This document shows positions 15,801 to 26,300 of a stretch of DNA of 54,559 nt, in pieces (position 1 is the first letter of the stretch; each line of letters starts with the position of its first letter). The stretch spans positions 1 to 54,559 of the forward strand of contig NZ_JAHQUY010000011.1 of the NCBI RefSeq assembly GCF_019052365.1. The letters run 5' to 3'. The position numbers and the translations under genes are program-made. The notes under the pieces are model-generated. The model saw only the letters and a program-made list of their open reading frames with translations. It was not told the DNA's origin and did not search any database. Source of the DNA: Leyella stercorea (GTDB lineage: Bacteria; Bacteroidota; Bacteroidia; Bacteroidales; Bacteroidaceae).

Positions 15801-16991
15801 ATGCCAAAGTTTGATTTTAATAATTCCCGAAAGGCGCGTTTCTTCAGCGACCCCGAGAATACAAGATACTTGCAGAAGTTTATCGACACGAAGGACATCT
15901 TCCATGTAAAGTACGGCTGGTATCTCACGCAGGGTACTATCGCGCCCGACCTCACGCCTACCAACCATAAGGGCGTGGCTACATTCTCAGTGGAGGCATC
16001 CGCTTTGCACGCTGCAACGCTCGCCAACCTCCGTGCTCCGCTCGCAGGTTCATTCCAGAAGGACAAGGGTGCATTGGCAGTTTATTCTGCCACTATTCCC
16101 GACTTCATTACCGACGGCTTCAAGGAAACCGCAGAGGAGCGCAACTACCGCGAGAAGCAGTTTGAGGAGTTTGGTAACGACCGCGACCTCGTAAAGCAGT
16201 GGCGCAACGACACCCAGGAGTTGATGGACTCTCTCGACATGACCATGAACTACATGGTGGCAAAGCTGGCTACAACCGGCGAGCTTGACTATACAGGCAT
16301 CGCCCGCGGTATCCAGATTCCGCTTCACAAGGTGCCGATTCCGAAGGAGAATTTCAGAAAGTGCGGCAAGCTCGAATGGGCTAACGCAGACTGCAACATC
16401 CTCGAACAGATGCGCAAGATTGAGAGCGAGTGGCGCAAGGAGTTCGGTCAGAACCGCCTTGCCCTCGTATGGCAGATGACCTACGACACCTTCTACAACA
16501 CCTTCCTTGGTAACAAGCAGATTAAAGAGCTGTACATCAACTGGTGTAAGGCCCACTATGTTGCTTATGTTGAGGACTACGGCGTGAACACAGAGATGTT
16601 CCTCAAGGCGTTCGCCGACATCCAGGGTATCTCACGCATCGAGATTATCGACGAGGAGGAGCGCAACCTCAAGTTCGACGGCTCGGTTGTCAAGGTTAAG
16701 GGCTGGGATGACAACATCGTCGTTCTCCGTCCTGCCGGTAATGCTTTCGAGTACGAGCGCAAGCAGGTTGCTGACAAGCCGATGTTCGAGAAGTACGGAA
16801 ACAACATCGTTCAGAAGGTGTTCGCGCAGACGAACAAGGGTCTCGGTCTGCTCTGCAACTCTACAATCGCCAACGGTGACTACATGGAGTGGCATACCGA
16901 CCTCATGTTTGCCGCAGTACCGGCGATGCTCGACTTCCCGTATCGTTGGATTATCGACATCACCAAGAAGGGCGAAGGCGTAGCTGCCTAA
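15801..16991 (+). CDS. Major capsid protein
   Basis: A 396-residue protein, a typical HK97-fold size. It has an N-terminal arm (about 1-60), a charged helix resembling the spine helix (about 105-165, EERNYREKQFEEFGNDRD) and a C-terminal A-domain-like region ending FPYRWIIDITKKGEG. No similarity is strong enough to name a subfamily. The position after scaffold and before the head-tail connector genes, and the size, make it the best capsid candidate. It would form the icosahedral shell. Confidence 0.8.
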   Translation: MPKFDFNNSRKARFFSDPENTRYLQKFIDTKDIFHVKYGWYLTQGTIAPDLTPTNHKGVATFSVEASALHAATLANLRAPLAGSFQKDKGALAVYSATIPDFITDGFKETAEERNYREKQFEEFGNDRDLVKQWRNDTQELMDSLDMTMNYMVAKLATTGELDYTGIARGIQIPLHKVPIPKENFRKCGKLEWANADCNILEQMRKIESEWRKEFGQNRLALVWQMTYDTFYNTFLGNKQIKELYINWCKAHYVAYVEDYGVNTEMFLKAFADIQGISRIEIIDEEERNLKFDGSVVKVKGWDDNIVVLRPAGNAFEYERKQVADKPMFEKYGNNIVQKVFAQTNKGLGLLCNSTIANGDYMEWHTDLMFAAVPAMLDFPYRWIIDITKKGEGVAA

Positions 16992-16999
16992 ACATAAAA

Positions 17000-17047
17000 G
17001 CTATCCGTCCTCCTGTAGCTGCAATCGGCTGCACTTGGACGGATAGC
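17000..17047 (+). terminator. Hairpin after major capsid gene
   Basis: GCTATCCGTCC (17000-17010) and GGACGGATAGC (17037-17047) form a perfect 11-bp stem, with a smaller imperfect stem in the loop. No T-tract follows, so it may act as a partial terminator or an mRNA-stabilising element that keeps capsid mRNA abundant relative to downstream connector genes. Confidence 0.6.
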
Positions 17048-17084
17048 GTAAACAATCTCTGAATTTAACGACAGGATAGGCATT

Positions 17085-17513
17085 ATGGATAAAGGCAATA
17101 AAATTCACACACTGGAGGACGCACTGTTCAGCAAGGTACGTTTCAGCATACCCGAGGACACGGTGCGTACAATCCTCATTGAAAGAGCGCTGGACGGAAA
17201 CATGGCGTATGTAGACGCCAATCCCGCCGATGTTCGCCTTGCCTATGCAGACATTCTAAAATGGCTTGTTCTCGGCCCGAGCAAGATGAACAACACTTCC
17301 GACTCCGATAACGGATGGAGCCATACGGAAGGTGGTTTTGAAATGTCGGAGCGCGACCGTGCTGAGCTCAAGGCGGAAGCCAACGCAATCTATGCGGAGC
17401 TTGAGCCAGGTTCGATGTTAAAGAAGAAGTCGTCGTTCAGAATAACCTCTCATGGCGTGAAGCGTGCCGACATTTCGGCGTTCGGCTGTCCGCTTCCTCA
17501 CATTATAAAATAA
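17085..17513 (+). CDS. Head-tail connector protein candidate
   Basis: A 142-residue protein with helical N-terminal two thirds (FSIPEDTVRTILIERALD, then DVRLAYADILKWLV) and a short beta-like C-terminus (SFRITSHG). This composition and its place directly after the capsid gene fit the adaptor protein that docks to the portal. No specific family is recognised. Confidence 0.55.
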   Translation: MDKGNKIHTLEDALFSKVRFSIPEDTVRTILIERALDGNMAYVDANPADVRLAYADILKWLVLGPSKMNNTSDSDNGWSHTEGGFEMSERDRAELKAEANAIYAELEPGSMLKKKSSFRITSHGVKRADISAFGCPLPHIIK

Positions 17514-17519
17514 GGATGT

Positions 17520-17897
17520 ATGAGAAAGGCAAATATCAGGAACCCGAGATACCCTCACACGATAAAAATCGTCAGGGTGCTTGTCGGCAAGGCGGACGAG
17601 AACGACCCGTTCGCGGATGACGACGCAAAGGTCGGCGAGGATACGGAGATTGTAATCTACGAAGGCGAGGGCCGCAGCTATACCGATACGACTACCGAGG
17701 GCGGCAAGAATGTTGACGAGAACAAGAGGAAGGCATCAATTCCTGTCAGATATGACGAATGGGATGCTGGCAGATGTCCTCTTGATGGCGACATGATTTA
17801 CGCAACGGTCGGCAACAACACCGAGGTCGGAATGGTGAAGGACTGCGAGCCTGACAATAATAGAACTGTTGTTTATTGGGACTTTACAAGGGTTTAG
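17520..17897 (+). CDS. Head closure (stopper) protein candidate
   Basis: A 125-residue, beta-rich, acidic protein. Strand-like segments (HTIKIVRVLVG, EIVIYEGEG, MIYATVGNN, TVVYWDF) suggest a small barrel like the SPP1 gp16/HK97 gp7 stoppers. The gene order capsid, adaptor, this gene, tail completion is the usual head-tail joining order. Confidence 0.55.
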   Translation: MRKANIRNPRYPHTIKIVRVLVGKADENDPFADDDAKVGEDTEIVIYEGEGRSYTDTTTEGGKNVDENKRKASIPVRYDEWDAGRCPLDGDMIYATVGNNTEVGMVKDCEPDNNRTVVYWDFTRV

Positions 17898-17900
17898 TGT

Positions 17901-18470
17901 ATGGCGGTTTTAAAATCAGTTCACGGCAAATATTCAGACCAGCTCTTTTTCCGTCTTTTCAGAAATGTGAAAGAGTACACAAAAGAGATGATGCTCGAAA
18001 ACATGGAGAAGATGGCCACAGAGGTGTTAAGGACAGCGTATGCTGAAAGAGATTTCATTTCTGTTACAGGAAACCTCATAAACTCGTTTGCAGTCGGTAT
18101 CTACTACAGGGGCGAACTTGTTAGGGTTGTTGGTGCTGCGGACATGGGGATAGAAAAGCCAGTAAGAGTATCTCTCAGTCCCGGAGAAAAATTGTCTGTA
18201 ACACGATGGTGGGATGATGTACCAGTCTTCCCGACCAAGAGTGGAGAACCCGGCAAGTATATAGGCAATATCGGTCCCGGACGTGTTGATGGAAGACAAG
18301 CTGCTATTCAGAAATTGAAGTCGGTGAAACCGTGGAAAAGGGACACATACTCTCTTATTGTCGTTGCGCCAATGGTTTACGCGGACTATGTGCAAGACAA
18401 GATGGGGCACGATGTCTTGACCAGTGTACGCGACGCCATGCCGCAGATTGAAAAAATTTGCTATATATGA
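17901..18470 (+). CDS. Tail completion protein, HK97 gp10-like
   Basis: A 189-residue protein. A long N-terminal helix (about 15-50, KEYTKEMMLENMEKMATEVL) followed by beta strands and a YADYVQDKMGHDVL end is the outline of HK97 gp10/minor tail proteins that connect head and tail tube. Its TGA overlaps the next gene's ATG (ATGA). Confidence 0.65.
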   Translation: MAVLKSVHGKYSDQLFFRLFRNVKEYTKEMMLENMEKMATEVLRTAYAERDFISVTGNLINSFAVGIYYRGELVRVVGAADMGIEKPVRVSLSPGEKLSVTRWWDDVPVFPTKSGEPGKYIGNIGPGRVDGRQAAIQKLKSVKPWKRDTYSLIVVAPMVYADYVQDKMGHDVLTSVRDAMPQIEKICYI

Positions 18471-18874
18471 TAAGCATAAAGACACTATACTACGATGTCG
18501 GCAATGCCGTAAAAGGCATCTGCGACAAGGTTTATCCAAGAAACCGCCCGAAGTCTGTCTGCGACAGGCCCGACAGCTATATCGTTGTGTCTTTCCCGTC
18601 AAGCATCTACAACAATGAGATGAACGACGACGGCAGTTTCAACGATTATACGACTACCGCGCAGATAGAGATATATGTCCGTGACAAGACATCCGCCAGG
18701 AACCCCAATACGTTGAACGTGTCTGCGGTATCCGAGAAGGTCAGTGCGGTAATGACAAAGTTTCCAATCTCAACAGACAACATCATCGTAACCAAGCCGC
18801 GTGTCACTCTGCAAACGGACGACGGCGACGGTTTTTCGGTAACGATAATACAGGGCTCGTTAAGAACCAAATAA
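18467..18874 (+). CDS. Tail terminator protein candidate
   Basis: A 135-residue protein started at ATG 18467, which overlaps the previous stop. An in-frame codon at 18458 would add three residues. It shows an alpha-beta pattern (SVCDRPDSYIVVSFPS, then TAQIEIYVRDK, then GFSVTIIQGSLR) like phage tail terminator (gpU/gp6-like) proteins that cap the tail tube. Position immediately before the tail tube gene supports this. Confidence 0.6.
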   Translation: MISIKTLYYDVGNAVKGICDKVYPRNRPKSVCDRPDSYIVVSFPSSIYNNEMNDDGSFNDYTTTAQIEIYVRDKTSARNPNTLNVSAVSEKVSAVMTKFPISTDNIIVTKPRVTLQTDDGDGFSVTIIQGSLRTK

Positions 18875-18912
18875 ACGCAAAAATTAAGGTTTAACTAAAA
18901 AAGTTTTGAATT

Positions 18913-19497
18913 ATGGCAATGAAGAAAATCGAAGAGTTGAAGGACCTCTTTGTAGGCCCTAAGACACTTTTGTACGCTAAGGCAATCACAGACCTCAGCA
19001 AGGCTACTATCGACATTACAGCAGACCTCGAACTGCCTGTTGAGGTTGACTCACTGAAGGCGACAATGGAAGACCCAACCATCAACCACTACAAGGTTAT
19101 CGGTCTTGCAGGCGACTGGGCGACAACCTCCGAGCTTGGCGACTTCAACGTTGAGTTCGTTGTTCCGTCAAAGGCAAAGGATCTGCTCGCTGCGATGTTT
19201 GGCAACGATGCGGTGAGCGAACTTACAAAGGTCACTTTGAAGACCGGCGACACCGAGCTCGACGCGACAACTGGCTTTACCGGCGTTGCTCTTGAGCCTA
19301 AGAAGTTCAAGATTCAGGGCACAATCGCAATCGTTGACGATACCAAGACAAACGTCATGGTCATCACCAACATCGCCCTCTACGCCACCTTGCAGTGGGA
19401 CGACACTGGCACCAAGCCTGTTGCGTTCAAGTTCTCTGGTTCTATCGAGGGCGCAGGCAAGAAGAGCATCGCTTGGCTTACAAAGGCGGCAGCTTAA
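18913..19497 (+). CDS. Major tail tube protein
   Basis: A 194-residue beta-rich protein. The N-terminal KKIEELKDLFVGPKTL leads to repeated strands (IDITADLELPVEVDS, LGDFNVEFVVPS, FKIQGTIAIVDD) and a final FKFSGSIEGAG segment, typical of hexamer-forming tube proteins. It precedes the tail chaperones and tape measure. A terminator follows at once, matching a need for many copies. Confidence 0.78.
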   Translation: MAMKKIEELKDLFVGPKTLLYAKAITDLSKATIDITADLELPVEVDSLKATMEDPTINHYKVIGLAGDWATTSELGDFNVEFVVPSKAKDLLAAMFGNDAVSELTKVTLKTGDTELDATTGFTGVALEPKKFKIQGTIAIVDDTKTNVMVITNIALYATLQWDDTGTKPVAFKFSGSIEGAGKKSIAWLTKAAA

Positions 19498-19526
19498 CAG
19501 CGGAAAGCGGTATTCATCTAAACATG

Positions 19527-19579
19527 AAGCGGAAAGCGGCGGACTTATCAAGGGCCGCGGTTTTCCGCTTTTGTTTTTA
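19527..19579 (+). terminator. Intrinsic terminator after tail tube gene
   Basis: AAGCGGAAA (19527-19535) pairs with TTTCCGCTT (19562-19570), with five further inner GC-rich pairs across a 3-base bulge, then TTTTGTTTTT-like bases. The left arm sequence AGCGGAAAGCGG also occurs at 19499-19510, so an alternative hairpin is possible. It probably lowers expression of the tape measure relative to the tube. Confidence 0.75.
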
Positions 19580-19604
19580 CAAGACTTAACATCAAGAAAA
19601 CAAC

Positions 19605-20060
19605 ATGGAAGAAAAGAAGATGGAACAGCCCAGTGACGAGTTGCAGAAAGCTCTTGACAGCGTATTGGAGGCGGAACCCGAAGCGGTAGTGTTCATGGGT
19701 AAAAAGCGCAAAATCGGTTGGCTTAAACGAGGTGCGATAAGAAAGTTTTCGCACGTCACAGCGAATGAGGAAGACGAGTGGAAGCGCGGCGTAAAGCTGT
19801 GCGCCATCGTTCTTCTTAATAATTTTTGGAAGCTGCGCTTCTTCTACTGGGCTTACTGGCGTTGGTTGTACTATATCAAGGACTTGGATGCAATCGAGGT
19901 TCTGAGGGTCGTTGACGCAGCTAAAAAAAAAGTACCATTGGTAGTGTGCTCGCTGACTACCATATTAGCGACAGGGATGACGGATCTGGCGATGACGATG
20001 ACGAAGAAAGAAGTGAAAGCTACCCGAGCAGGACAAGCTGGGGAGCAGCCTTCTCGTTAG
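19605..20060 (+). CDS. Tail assembly chaperone, short (G-like) form
   Basis: The zero-frame product has 151 residues. The N-terminal half is acidic (about 1-25), followed by a basic helix (KKRKIGWLKRGAI, about 32-44) and a Trp/Tyr-rich hydrophobic helix (about 70-93). It ends shortly after the A9 slippery run at 19923-19931, after which the zero frame loses a natural look. By analogy with lambda gpG it would bind the tape measure during tail assembly. Confidence 0.75.
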   Translation: MEEKKMEQPSDELQKALDSVLEAEPEAVVFMGKKRKIGWLKRGAIRKFSHVTANEEDEWKRGVKLCAIVLLNNFWKLRFFYWAYWRWLYYIKDLDAIEVLRVVDAAKKKVPLVVCSLTTILATGMTDLAMTMTKKEVKATRAGQAGEQPSR

Positions 20061-20335
20061 CCGAAAAGTTCCCGTTCCTCTTTGCCACGCGCTACGGCAT
20101 CAAGGCATACGACTACTGGTGGGGCTACACTTCGGCACAGATAGACCTCATGGTTGCAGACCAACCCATTATTGTGTATAAGAAAGACAAGAAACGCAAC
20201 CCCGACGGTAGTGTCAAGCACACCGCAAAGGAAATGGACGACCTTTGGGATAACTGGGTAAAGAAGAAGGAGAAGGAGGGCAGTCTTGTTGGCAAGAAGA
20301 TTAGCCTCTCCGATTATTTAAACAACAAAATCTAA
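19605..20335 (+). CDS. Tail assembly chaperone, -1 frameshift (G-T-like) fusion
   Basis: A -1 slip on A AAA AAA at 19925-19931 joins the first 109 codons to the overlapping -1 frame. That frame is open without a stop from 19922 to 20335 and gives a 243-residue fusion. The added part is acidic at first (DRDDGSGDDDDEE) and then has KFPFLFATRYGIKAYDYWWGYTSAQIDLM, which looks like a conserved tape-measure-binding domain. The -1 direction and the position between tube and tape measure genes match the conserved siphovirus G/GT arrangement. Confidence 0.8.
19923..19931 (+). promoter_or_regulatory. Ribosomal -1 frameshift slippery site
   Basis: Nine consecutive A residues in the zero frame as AAA AAA AAA after GCT. 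Slipping back one base places AGT ACC ATT in the decoding site and enters the open frame of the long chaperone. No stable downstream pseudoknot was worked out. Confidence 0.8.
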
Positions 20336-20354
20336 ACGATAAATATTTCAGGAT

Positions 20355-23300
20355 ATGGCAGACGGAAACGTTGGAAATTTATGGATGAGCCTTGGACTCA
20401 AAGAAACAGTATCTAAGGAGTTGAACAAGATTGCCGATGGCATGACTGGCGTTGATGCAAAAACCAGGAAAGCGCAGGAGAATTTGCGAAAACTTGCTGA
20501 TACGGATGTATCGGGGAAGAATATAAGTTTTTTGAAAAAAATTCAAAACGCTCTCGGTGATACGTCTGCCGAAGCAAAGGAGTTGCAGGCTGTATTAGGT
20601 GTGATTGGGAAAACCAAAGGTGGCTGGAAGGGTATAACGGAAGATTTAAATATAGGAAAATTACAGCAGTGCGCCAAACTTGTGCAGCAACTTGAGTTCG
20701 CTCTGACTAACATTGAGTCAAAAAAGGGTTTGTCTGACTCTGGTTTTAACCTGCAAAGCACAATATATCAAAGTAGAGAAGCTATTGATGCTATTGCGTC
20801 GCTGCAAAATCATTTGAAATTTGCCGACGCACCGACAGCCAGTGGTCTAAAGGCTATTCGGCAAGAGCTCCAAGGTCTTATAAACGAAGGCACATCCCTC
20901 ATTCAGTCCCCCATCAAGAACTACACGCAAATCGACAAGTGGTTAAACACACTCGATGGCAAGGTAACAGACATAGAGTACAAATACATCGTAGCTACAC
21001 AGGGGGTATCTAAGGAAACCAACGCCGTTGCAGATGCAGGAAAGAGAGCAGAGGAACAGACCAAGAAAAATGCAGAAGCCGTCAATGAGCAGACCAACGC
21101 CCTCAAGAAGCAGGAGGAGCAGCTAAAAGCTACCTCTGCTGCACAGAAGGAAAAGAGTGCAGCAGAAAGCAAGGCTGCGACTGCACCAAAGATACAGCCG
21201 TTCGTTGAGGACAAGGGGCTTGACAAAATGCTTAACGATGCGACGAGGGTCACAGAAAAAGTCGAGGAACAGAAAAAGTCGTTAAGTGGGCTAAGCGACG
21301 CCGCAGGGAAAGCGTCTCGCGACATTAACGAAGTTCTGAACAAAATTGTAGGCGGAAATGCTGCGGGAATGTCGCTTGACGAACTTGCGAAAAAGACAGC
21401 AAGATACTCGCAAGAGTTATTGGCGCTCGAAATAAAACTAAAAAACCTCAAGAGTAAAGCCGAGACAAATCCGGGTAAAAAAGGCCCAGATTATAGTGAA
21501 GTGAAATCGCTGGAAGCAAAAATCAAGAACGCTCAAATATATCTTGACATCATACAGCAGATTCGCTTAAAAAAAGACGAACTTAATGCGACGGGGGCAA
21601 AGCAGCCAAACGTAAATACCAAGGAACTCGAAAGAGGCAAGACTCTTCTTGACGAGTTTTATGGCACCCTAAGAAAAATCGTTAGCGAAAATGGCGTAGA
21701 CGGATTGATGGTTTTGGGCAATATGCCTAAGGCTTTGGGCGGTACAATGCGCGAGATTCGGAGCTTGCTTAGTTCGTTCTCCAAAGAAAATCCGCTGTCT
21801 GTGTTTGCCAACGGTGCTGACAGAGCTTGGACAGCCATCTCAAATCTTGAAACGAAGATGAGAGATTTGCAGCGTCTGATGGATGAGGGCAAGAAGATGG
21901 GCTATAAGACAGACATGCTGCCAGAAAACTTTTATGAGCTGAAACGTAGACTCCAAGAGACGTACAGACTATTTGGAGACAATAGTCATAGACTTACGGA
22001 CAAGGCTTATATGGAGAACTTGTTCTCGGATATAGCCAAGACAATGAAGATTGCGGCAAATGCCGAGCGTGAATATGGCAGGGAGAAGGGCAAGACGATA
22101 GCGACGAACAAGGAGGCGGAGGCTGCTGAGAAGCGAAATGTGGCTATTGTGGAGGCTGCTGTGCAGCGGAGAATACAGGCCCGTCAGAGAGAGGCAGAGA
22201 GAGCGGCGGCGGCAGAGAGGGAGGCGAACCGATATGCGGCAGAGAGTGTGAACAAGGCTATAGCCGCGAAACGCGAGCAAAGGAGACAGGAAGATCGCGA
22301 CAACAAGCAGAGATTATCTGAAATAAAGGCAACGGAGGCTCGTTACGACTCGCTTGGCAATAAGGTAAGGGCGCTCAGACGTGAGTTTAGCCGCGGTATA
22401 TCGTTGGGAGCCGACGTGAGCAAAGCGGAGGCTGAGATACATCGTCTTATCAACATTATGCGCTATCTTAAAATAATGCACCGTGAGCTTAAAGCTGGCA
22501 GTATGAGTGACGTTGGCCGTATAGGAAGTGTCGGTACAGGTCACGACACAACGCTGGCGGGACGAGTGCTGCAAGACCAGAAAGCAACGAACGCAGCGGC
22601 ACAGGAGGCTATAAACAAAGGCATACGCAGGGGTATCGACTTGGAGCGTGAACGCCAGCAGGAGATAGCGAAGTCAGCGGCAAAGGTGCGTAGCGACTTG
22701 GCGGCAGCTCTTGCGGGCGCAAATGCAGAGGCGAGCAAGATGCACGGCACGCTGAATGACATAAAGTCTCTCTTTTTGCAGGGCGGTATTGTGTACGGTG
22801 CGCAGTCGCTTTTCAACGCTATTGTGCAGACGGGCGGCGAGATTGTACAGCAGCATATAGCTTTGCGCTCCATTTTGGGTGATGTCACAAAAGCGGATGA
22901 GCTTTTTGCGCAGACGCAGGAGCTTGCATTGCGTTCTCCGTTCAAGTTCGGCGAGTTGAATCGAGATGTCAAGCAGCTCGCAGCTTTCGGAGTGGAAGCC
23001 GATTCTTTGTATGACACAACCAAGCGACTTGCGGATATTGCGTCAGGTCTTGGAGTCAGCTTCGAGCGATTGGGCTTGGCATACGGCCAGGTAAAGGCGC
23101 GTTCATGGCTTGATGGTAAGGAGTTGCGTCAGTTTGCATACGCAGGCTTGCCTCTGTTGCAGAAGATAACTGAATTGTACAACTCTGAGGGTAAGAACAA
23201 CAAGACCAACTACAAGCAGAGCGATGTCAAGGAGATGATTTCCAAACGTCAGGTCAGCTTCGAGGATGTTCAGAAGGTATTGTGGAAGATGACAGACGAG

Positions 23301-26300
23301 GGAGGTCAGTTCTACAATATGCAGCTGGTGCTGAGTGAAACGCTTCTGGGTCAGTGGAACAAGTTGAAGGACGCATGGGAAATCATGCTCAGTAGGTTCG
23401 CGGAAGGCAAGAACGTCATCGGCGGTACCTTTATGTTCGCGATAAAAGGCGCTACGGATTTGCTTCTGACGATAGACAAGTTAAGCCCTGCCCTATTGAC
23501 ATTTGCGAGCGTGTTCCTGTCAAAGAAGCTGTTCGGTCTTGCTTCTTCGCGCTTGGGTATCGGTTCAATCGGCAGGAATTTGAACGACCAGGCCAAGATA
23601 CAGCTCCGCAATTACGCCATAGAACAGCAGCAGCTCGTTCTCGAAAGAAAGATAACGCAGGAAATAGCGACGCAGAACGTTCAGAAAAGAGCCTATTGGC
23701 TCGCCGATGTGCAGACGCAACAGGCGGTAATGGGCAGACTTGCACTGGAGGGTAAGTTGTCTATATTGCAGATGCAAAAAGCCGTTAGGGAAGGTCTTAT
23801 CACAAAAGAGTTAATTGACCAGCTTGTCATTATGGGTCAGATAACCGCAAGACAGGGAGAGATAATTCTAAAAGGCGGTACAATGGCTGCTGTAATGAAT
23901 ATGACCGGCTCGAAGCTGAAAGGCATGTTGAGCTTTGTGGGCGGCTGGGTCGGACTGACATTTATGGCTGTCACGCAGGTTATATCGAGCATCTACAACG
24001 AGTTCAGCGCGATAAAGGAGAAGGCGGAGAGCTTGCAGGCTCCAGATTCTGACTGGATGAAGGACTACTATGATGCCCTGGGCGCAAAGAAGGGCACAAC
24101 GGACACAGAGCTGAAAAAGCAAATTGACAGCATGAAGCAGTTGCTTATAAAGAGCGACGCCTACACGAAGACTATTGATGAACAGATTAAAAAGGCGAAA
24201 GACCTCAATGAGCAGTATGACATCCTTCGAAAGGGTGTCGAGAACGCGAAGAACGTAGCGTCGGGCGATGCTGGCGTGATTGCAGACGCAATAGGTTCTA
24301 CGGGTGGCTGGAAATCGGGAAATCCGTTCAACGACACCATTGAGGAGAACTTGAAGGACTTGCAGCACTCCACCGATGCGTACCAGCTGAAATTGTCGGC
24401 GTTTGACGAACTGACAAAATCGAAGATGGATAGTGTCGCAAGCGCCATCCTTGGTGCAGCAGGCGCAGGCAAGACGCTTGAGGACAAGATACGCATACTG
24501 GCAGATGAGGGCGGACAGAAATGGGCGGTATTCCAGGCCAATATGGTGAAGTGGAATAAAAATATTGGCTTTTCTATAAAGGTTCTTGGCAACAAGGCGA
24601 ATGATGTCACGTCGGACATCAACGAGATTGCCAATGATGACGTTCCAAGGATACTCAATACGATAAAGAAACACCTCGGTCTGTACGGCAATGACTTCAA
24701 AAAATGGTGTAAACAGAATCCTGAACGGTTCAGAAACATGCTTCTGCAAATAATGGATGAAGCAAAATGGCTGATACCGCAAATTAATAAAGAACTCGAA
24801 AAGATTACGAGTTTCAAGTTTGAGCCGAGCGGCAATAAAAACTCGGTGACTGGAAAAACCGTTATGCAGGAGCGTGTCTTTGAAAATCTGAGAGGCAACC
24901 AGAAGGCTTATGACCTCATATCAAGCTATATCGCAGAAGGATCATGGTACAAGACCAAGAACAACGCCCATTCAGCTTTGCAAGACCTTTATGATGAAAT
25001 GGAGTCACGTCAGAAAGGTGGACCCTCAAAGGCGAGCATCGCGGAAGCCAAGAAGGACTACGAAACATTGCACAAGGCGGTTCTGCAAGGCTTCGGGTAC
25101 AATTTTATCCCCGAGGACAGGAAATCCAATAAGGTTCCGAAGAACAAGGGCGACAAGAAGGATGATAAGGAGCTTGATGAGCTGAAAAGACAGCTTGAGG
25201 ACTTCAAGGCTGCGAGACAGGCTTACCAGAAGTTGAGGAAAGAGGCCGGCATGAGCCGTGCGAAGGCAAAGAACGAGGTATTCGGTCTGTATAAGGACTT
25301 GGACTGGAAGAAGATTGACCTCGACAATTATTCCGGCAGCATCGCCCGACTGAAAGACGGTTTCAACTTCGACAAGACGAATGACAGAAAGAAATTCAGA
25401 ACGCAGCTCGACAAGGAGAACTTTGAGTGGCGCTTCTCCGAGGAGCTGAAACCCGAATGGGAACGAGTTGCTTCAAACTTCAAGGAGGCCCTGGAGAAAG
25501 GCGTGAAGCAGGCGAACTTGCAGAAGGAACTGTACGAGAAGACAGGCAGTCTGGATTTCGCCAAACTCGCCTTTCAGGACGGCGCGGTGTGGGATAAGCA
25601 GACAAGAAAGATGGCGGAGGACTTCAAGAAGAACTTCGGCCACGATGTCAACCTCGGAATGACCGAAGCCGACGCGAAGGTTCTGTATAAGGACACACCT
25701 CTCGCTCTTGAGGCTTGGCAGAAGATAACGACCTTGGTAAAGGATAATTATGTCAAGAGCTTGCAGCAGGCTGCGGACATCATCGCACAGACAGCGAGCA
25801 CGCAGGAGAAGATAGCCGCCATCTACGCCAAGTACGAAACTCCGATTGCACAAGCAAAGGAGGCGGGCGATAACGGGCTTGCATATCGTTACGCGCGCCA
25901 GCGTGACAAGGAAGTGAACTCCGTTAAAACGGAAGCCTTCAACAAGAGCAGCGACTATATCACGTTCTTTGGAGCGGTGTCGCAGCTCGGCATGGATCGG
26001 GCATCCGAAATCGCTTCGCAGATACGCGAAAACATCAATCAGGCACTTGCTGACGGAACCATTGACGCTCGCGAGTACGGCAAGCAGATACAGCAGCTTG
26101 ACGAGCAGTTGAATAAACTCTCAAGCGGCAAGAAAAACTTCTTCAATGCAGGTTTGAGCGGCGTTGCAGAACAGCGCGTTCAGAACGCCAACGAGAAAAT
26201 CACCGCGGGCGCAGCATTGAAGCAGGAGGGTGAAAGACTTGCGCAGGAGGCTACGACAAGACTATTAGACGCGCTGAAAAACAGTGATTGGGACGGCGTT

